Of a DNA stretch of 64,000 bases, positions 62,295-64,000 are shown piece after piece. Below the pieces are notes generated by a model. That model saw only the letters and a list, made by a program, of their open reading frames with translations. It made no database searches and was not told the origin of the DNA. Source of the DNA: JACKII01 sp965222315 (GTDB lineage Bacteria; Pseudomonadota; Alphaproteobacteria; Bin95); assembly GCA_965222315.1 (NCBI GenBank), contig OZ244951.1, positions 3,968,001-4,032,000 of the forward strand, given 5' to 3'. The first letter of the stretch is position 1. Every line of letters starts with the position of its first letter. A program made the position numbers and the translations under genes.

Positions 62295-62833
62295 CACTGG
62301 CTCAGCGCCCTGATTGACGGCAGAATCACCCGCTCCAACACATCCGGCGTGATCGGGCCCGCATGGCGCAGGCGGACCCGGCCCTCGCCATCGATCAGGA
62401 AAGTTTCCGGCACGCCATAGATGCCAAATTCGATGCCGGCCCGTCCGTCCCGGTCCGCCCCGACCCGGCCATAGGGATCGCCCAGGCGCTCTAGCCAGGC
62501 CGCGGCATCCGTTGGCTTGTCCTTGTAGTTGATCGCGTGGACCGTGACGCCGTGTTCCTGTGCAATCGCGGTAACCAGCGGATGCTCCGCCTGACAGGGA
62601 ATGCACCAGGAGGCGAAAATATTGACCAGCAGCGGTTCGCCGGTCTTCATATCCGCGGTCGCCAGCGGCAAGGCCGGTTCGCGCCCAGCCAAAGCCGGCA
62701 GCGCGATGGCCGGGGCCGGTTTGTCGATTAGTGCCGACGGCAGAACGCCAGGATCCTTGCCCAGCCCCTGCCAGAGGTATCCGGCAAGCGCTGCGAACAG
62801 AAAAAGGGGCAGGCCATACAAGAGATACTTCAC
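62294..62833 (-). CDS. ccmG: Thiol:disulfide interchange protein CcmG/DsbE
   Basis: The 179-residue protein has one N-terminal membrane anchor (LYGLPLFLFAALAGYLWQGL) and a periplasmic thioredoxin fold with WCIPC (FASWCIPCQAEHPL), then YKDKPTDAAAWLERLGDPYGRVGADRDGRAGIEFGIYGVPETFLID, the CcmG GVxGxPETFLID element. It keeps CcmH reduced. Overlaps both neighbours (ATGA with ccmF). Confidence 0.95.
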   Translation of the reverse strand: MKYLLYGLPLFLFAALAGYLWQGLGKDPGVLPSALIDKPAPAIALPALAGREPALPLATADMKTGEPLLVNIFASWCIPCQAEHPLVTAIAQEHGVTVHAINYKDKPTDAAAWLERLGDPYGRVGADRDGRAGIEFGIYGVPETFLIDGEGRVRLRHAGPITPDVLERVILPSIRALSQ

Positions 62834-64000
62834 GCCGCAGCCTCAACCGTAGCGGTGTTCGCTTCCCGCCTGCGGCGGAAACGGGCCCTGCCTGCCGCGG
62901 CCACCAAGCCACCGAACGACATGATTGTCGCCCCGGCCCACATCCATGGCACCAGCGGGTTGTGATAGAGGCGAACAGCCCAGCCGTCCCGCCGGTTGCC
63001 TTCGCCGATCACCGCGTAGAGGTCAGCATCCCACCGGGTATGAATGCCAGCCTCCGTCGTGTCCTGCCGGGAAACCGGGTAAAAGCGTCGCTCAGGGTAG
63101 AGCGATGTCACAGGCGCGCCATCCATATCGGTCACGTCAATCCGTGCCATTTCCGTCCGGTAATTCGGGCCCAGGGCGACGGTGAAGTCGGCGAAAGTCC
63201 ATTGGTAGCCAGACAGTTCGACACTGTCCCCGATCTTCATCAAGCGTACCGCCTCGCCCTGCCACACCGAAGACGCGGTGATCCCGGCCACCACCACGGC
63301 CACGCCTAAATGCGCCAACATGGTGCCATGAGCTTCCGCCGGCAGGCCGACCAGGCGGCGCATCGGCGCGCTCCCGCGCCAGCGCCCATACCAAGCCTGC
63401 AACGTGCCAAAGGCCAGCCAGACTGCAACGCCGAGGCCCAGGACGCCAGCGATGCCGGCACCACCGTTCCAGGCTGCCCACGCCGCAACAGCCAGACCCA
63501 ACGCCGCCGCTAACGCCAGACGGCGCAGCGTGCTCAGGCCGTCTGCCTTCCGCCAGGCCAGCATCGGTCCGACCGCCATAATGGCGAGCATCGGCAGCAT
63601 GAGTGGCACGAACACCTTGTTGAAGAAGGGCGGGCCGATGGAGACGGTTTCGCCGGTAATCGCCTCAAGAAACAACGGATAGAGCGTTCCGAGTAGGACC
63701 ACTGCCGCCGCCGCACCCAGAAGCAGATTGTTCATCAGCAGCGCACCCTCGCGGCTGACCGGCTCGAAGCCATTGCCGCCTTCCAATGCGGGCGCTCGGA
63801 TCGCAAACAGCAGGAAAGCGCCGCCGACGGCGACTCCCAACAGCGCCAGGATGAAAACGCCGCGGGCGGGATCGGTCGCAAAGGCATGCACGCTGGTCAA
63901 CAGGCCGGAGCGGACAATGAACGTGCCGAGCAGGCTGAGCGAGAAGCCGAGGATCGCCAGCAGCAAGGTCCAGCCTTTGAACGCGTCACGCTTGCCCACG
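62830..64000 (-). CDS. ccmF: Haem lyase subunit CcmF, N-terminal part beyond the window
   Basis: About 390 C-terminal residues of CcmF, which with CcmH attaches haem to apocytochrome c. It has FKGWTLLLAILGFSLSLLGTFIVRSGLLTSVHAFATDPARGVFIL (the WWD-family region after the motif), then VRFPKV-type soluble segments with the periplasmic domain (SVELSGYQWTFADFTVALGPNYRTEMARI) and a final helix. The start lies outside the window; the first visible Met is internal. Usual length is about 650 residues. Confidence 0.93.
   Translation of the reverse strand, partial: VGKRDAFKGWTLLLAILGFSLSLLGTFIVRSGLLTSVHAFATDPARGVFILALLGVAVGGAFLLFAIRAPALEGGNGFEPVSREGALLMNNLLLGAAAAVVLLGTLYPLFLEAITGETVSIGPPFFNKVFVPLMLPMLAIMAVGPMLAWRKADGLSTLRRLALAAALGLAVAAWAAWNGGAGIAGVLGLGVAVWLAFGTLQAWYGRWRGSAPMRRLVGLPAEAHGTMLAHLGVAVVVAGITASSVWQGEAVRLMKIGDSVELSGYQWTFADFTVALGPNYRTEMARIDVTDMDGAPVTSLYPERRFYPVSRQDTTEAGIHTRWDADLYAVIGEGNRRDGWAVRLYHNPLVPWMWAGATIMSFGGLVAAAGRARFRRRREANTATVEAAA

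Overview
The window is 64 kb of GC-rich, gene-dense bacterial chromosome, most likely from an alphaproteobacterium and plausibly a Rhodospirillales-type one. The evidence is a pyruvate dehydrogenase E1-beta with a fused lipoyl domain, the gene order pdhA-pdhB-pdhC / ftsB-like / eno / kdsA / pyrG / secG, the block dnaB-alr-mlaE-mlaF-radA-cvpA-purF, an invasion-associated-locus-B-type protein, a PAS_5-type protein and a ccmFGHI cluster. No rRNA, tRNA, CRISPR array, integrase or intact insertion sequence was recognised. The genus is not determined.

Layout. 1-7.8 kb (minus strand) holds central metabolism: pyruvate dehydrogenase (E2 cut by the window edge), an FtsB/DivIC-like division protein, enolase, KDO-8-phosphate synthase, CTP synthase and SecG. 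7.8-8.5 kb is a non-coding stretch rich in palindromes. 8.5-22.9 kb is an accessory catabolic and envelope region: an acyl-CoA-dehydrogenase-fold flavoprotein, an LLM oxidoreductase, a Tat/lipoprotein tyrosinase with a small secreted partner, an N-acetylmuramidase with a small cysteine protein, a GMC oxidoreductase, an enolase-superfamily enzyme, a cytidine-deaminase-fold deaminase, an LpxR-type lipid A deacylase, a tartrate dehydrogenase-type enzyme, RidA, a secreted metallophosphoesterase and a SAM methyltransferase. Three dispersed palindromic elements lie between these genes.

22.9-36.8 kb is the most unusual part. An eight-copy 8-mer array lies upstream of the methyltransferase. rmuC is bracketed by two copies of the 3' end of a ThDP-enzyme gene. 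Divergent from that gene runs a compact five-gene operon: a Rieske-glutamate-synthase fusion, a small membrane protein, a ferric-reductase-like/Rieske membrane protein, a one-helix protein with a Cys/His cluster, and a 93-residue membrane protein. A YedK protease, a form II CO-dehydrogenase-like molybdenum hydroxylase (S-L-M) and a Tat-exported intradiol-dioxygenase-like protein paired with a haem-type membrane protein follow.

36.9-54 kb returns to mostly core genes: a secreted DUF333-amidohydrolase fusion, folE, a DHA2 drug exporter, an SDR, purF, cvpA, radA, mlaF, mlaE, alr, dnaB, an RraA-like protein, a YhhQ-type transporter, a lipoprotein, rlmN and an IalB-family protein. 54-64 kb holds two tandem quinone oxidoreductases read together with folK, a divergent dihydropteroate-synthase-like protein and a methyltransferase, then a PAS_5 protein, a D-threonine-aldolase-type enzyme, and the cytochrome c maturation genes ccmI, ccmH, ccmG and ccmF (the last cut by the window end).

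Functional links. The pdh, eno, pyrG and kdsA genes feed central carbon, CTP and LPS precursors. The 26.7-30.8 kb operon looks like an electron-transfer route from the membrane to a cytoplasmic glutamate-synthase-type active site; this is inference. The folK / DHPS-like / methyltransferase trio suggests a pterin-related function that may not be ordinary folate synthesis.
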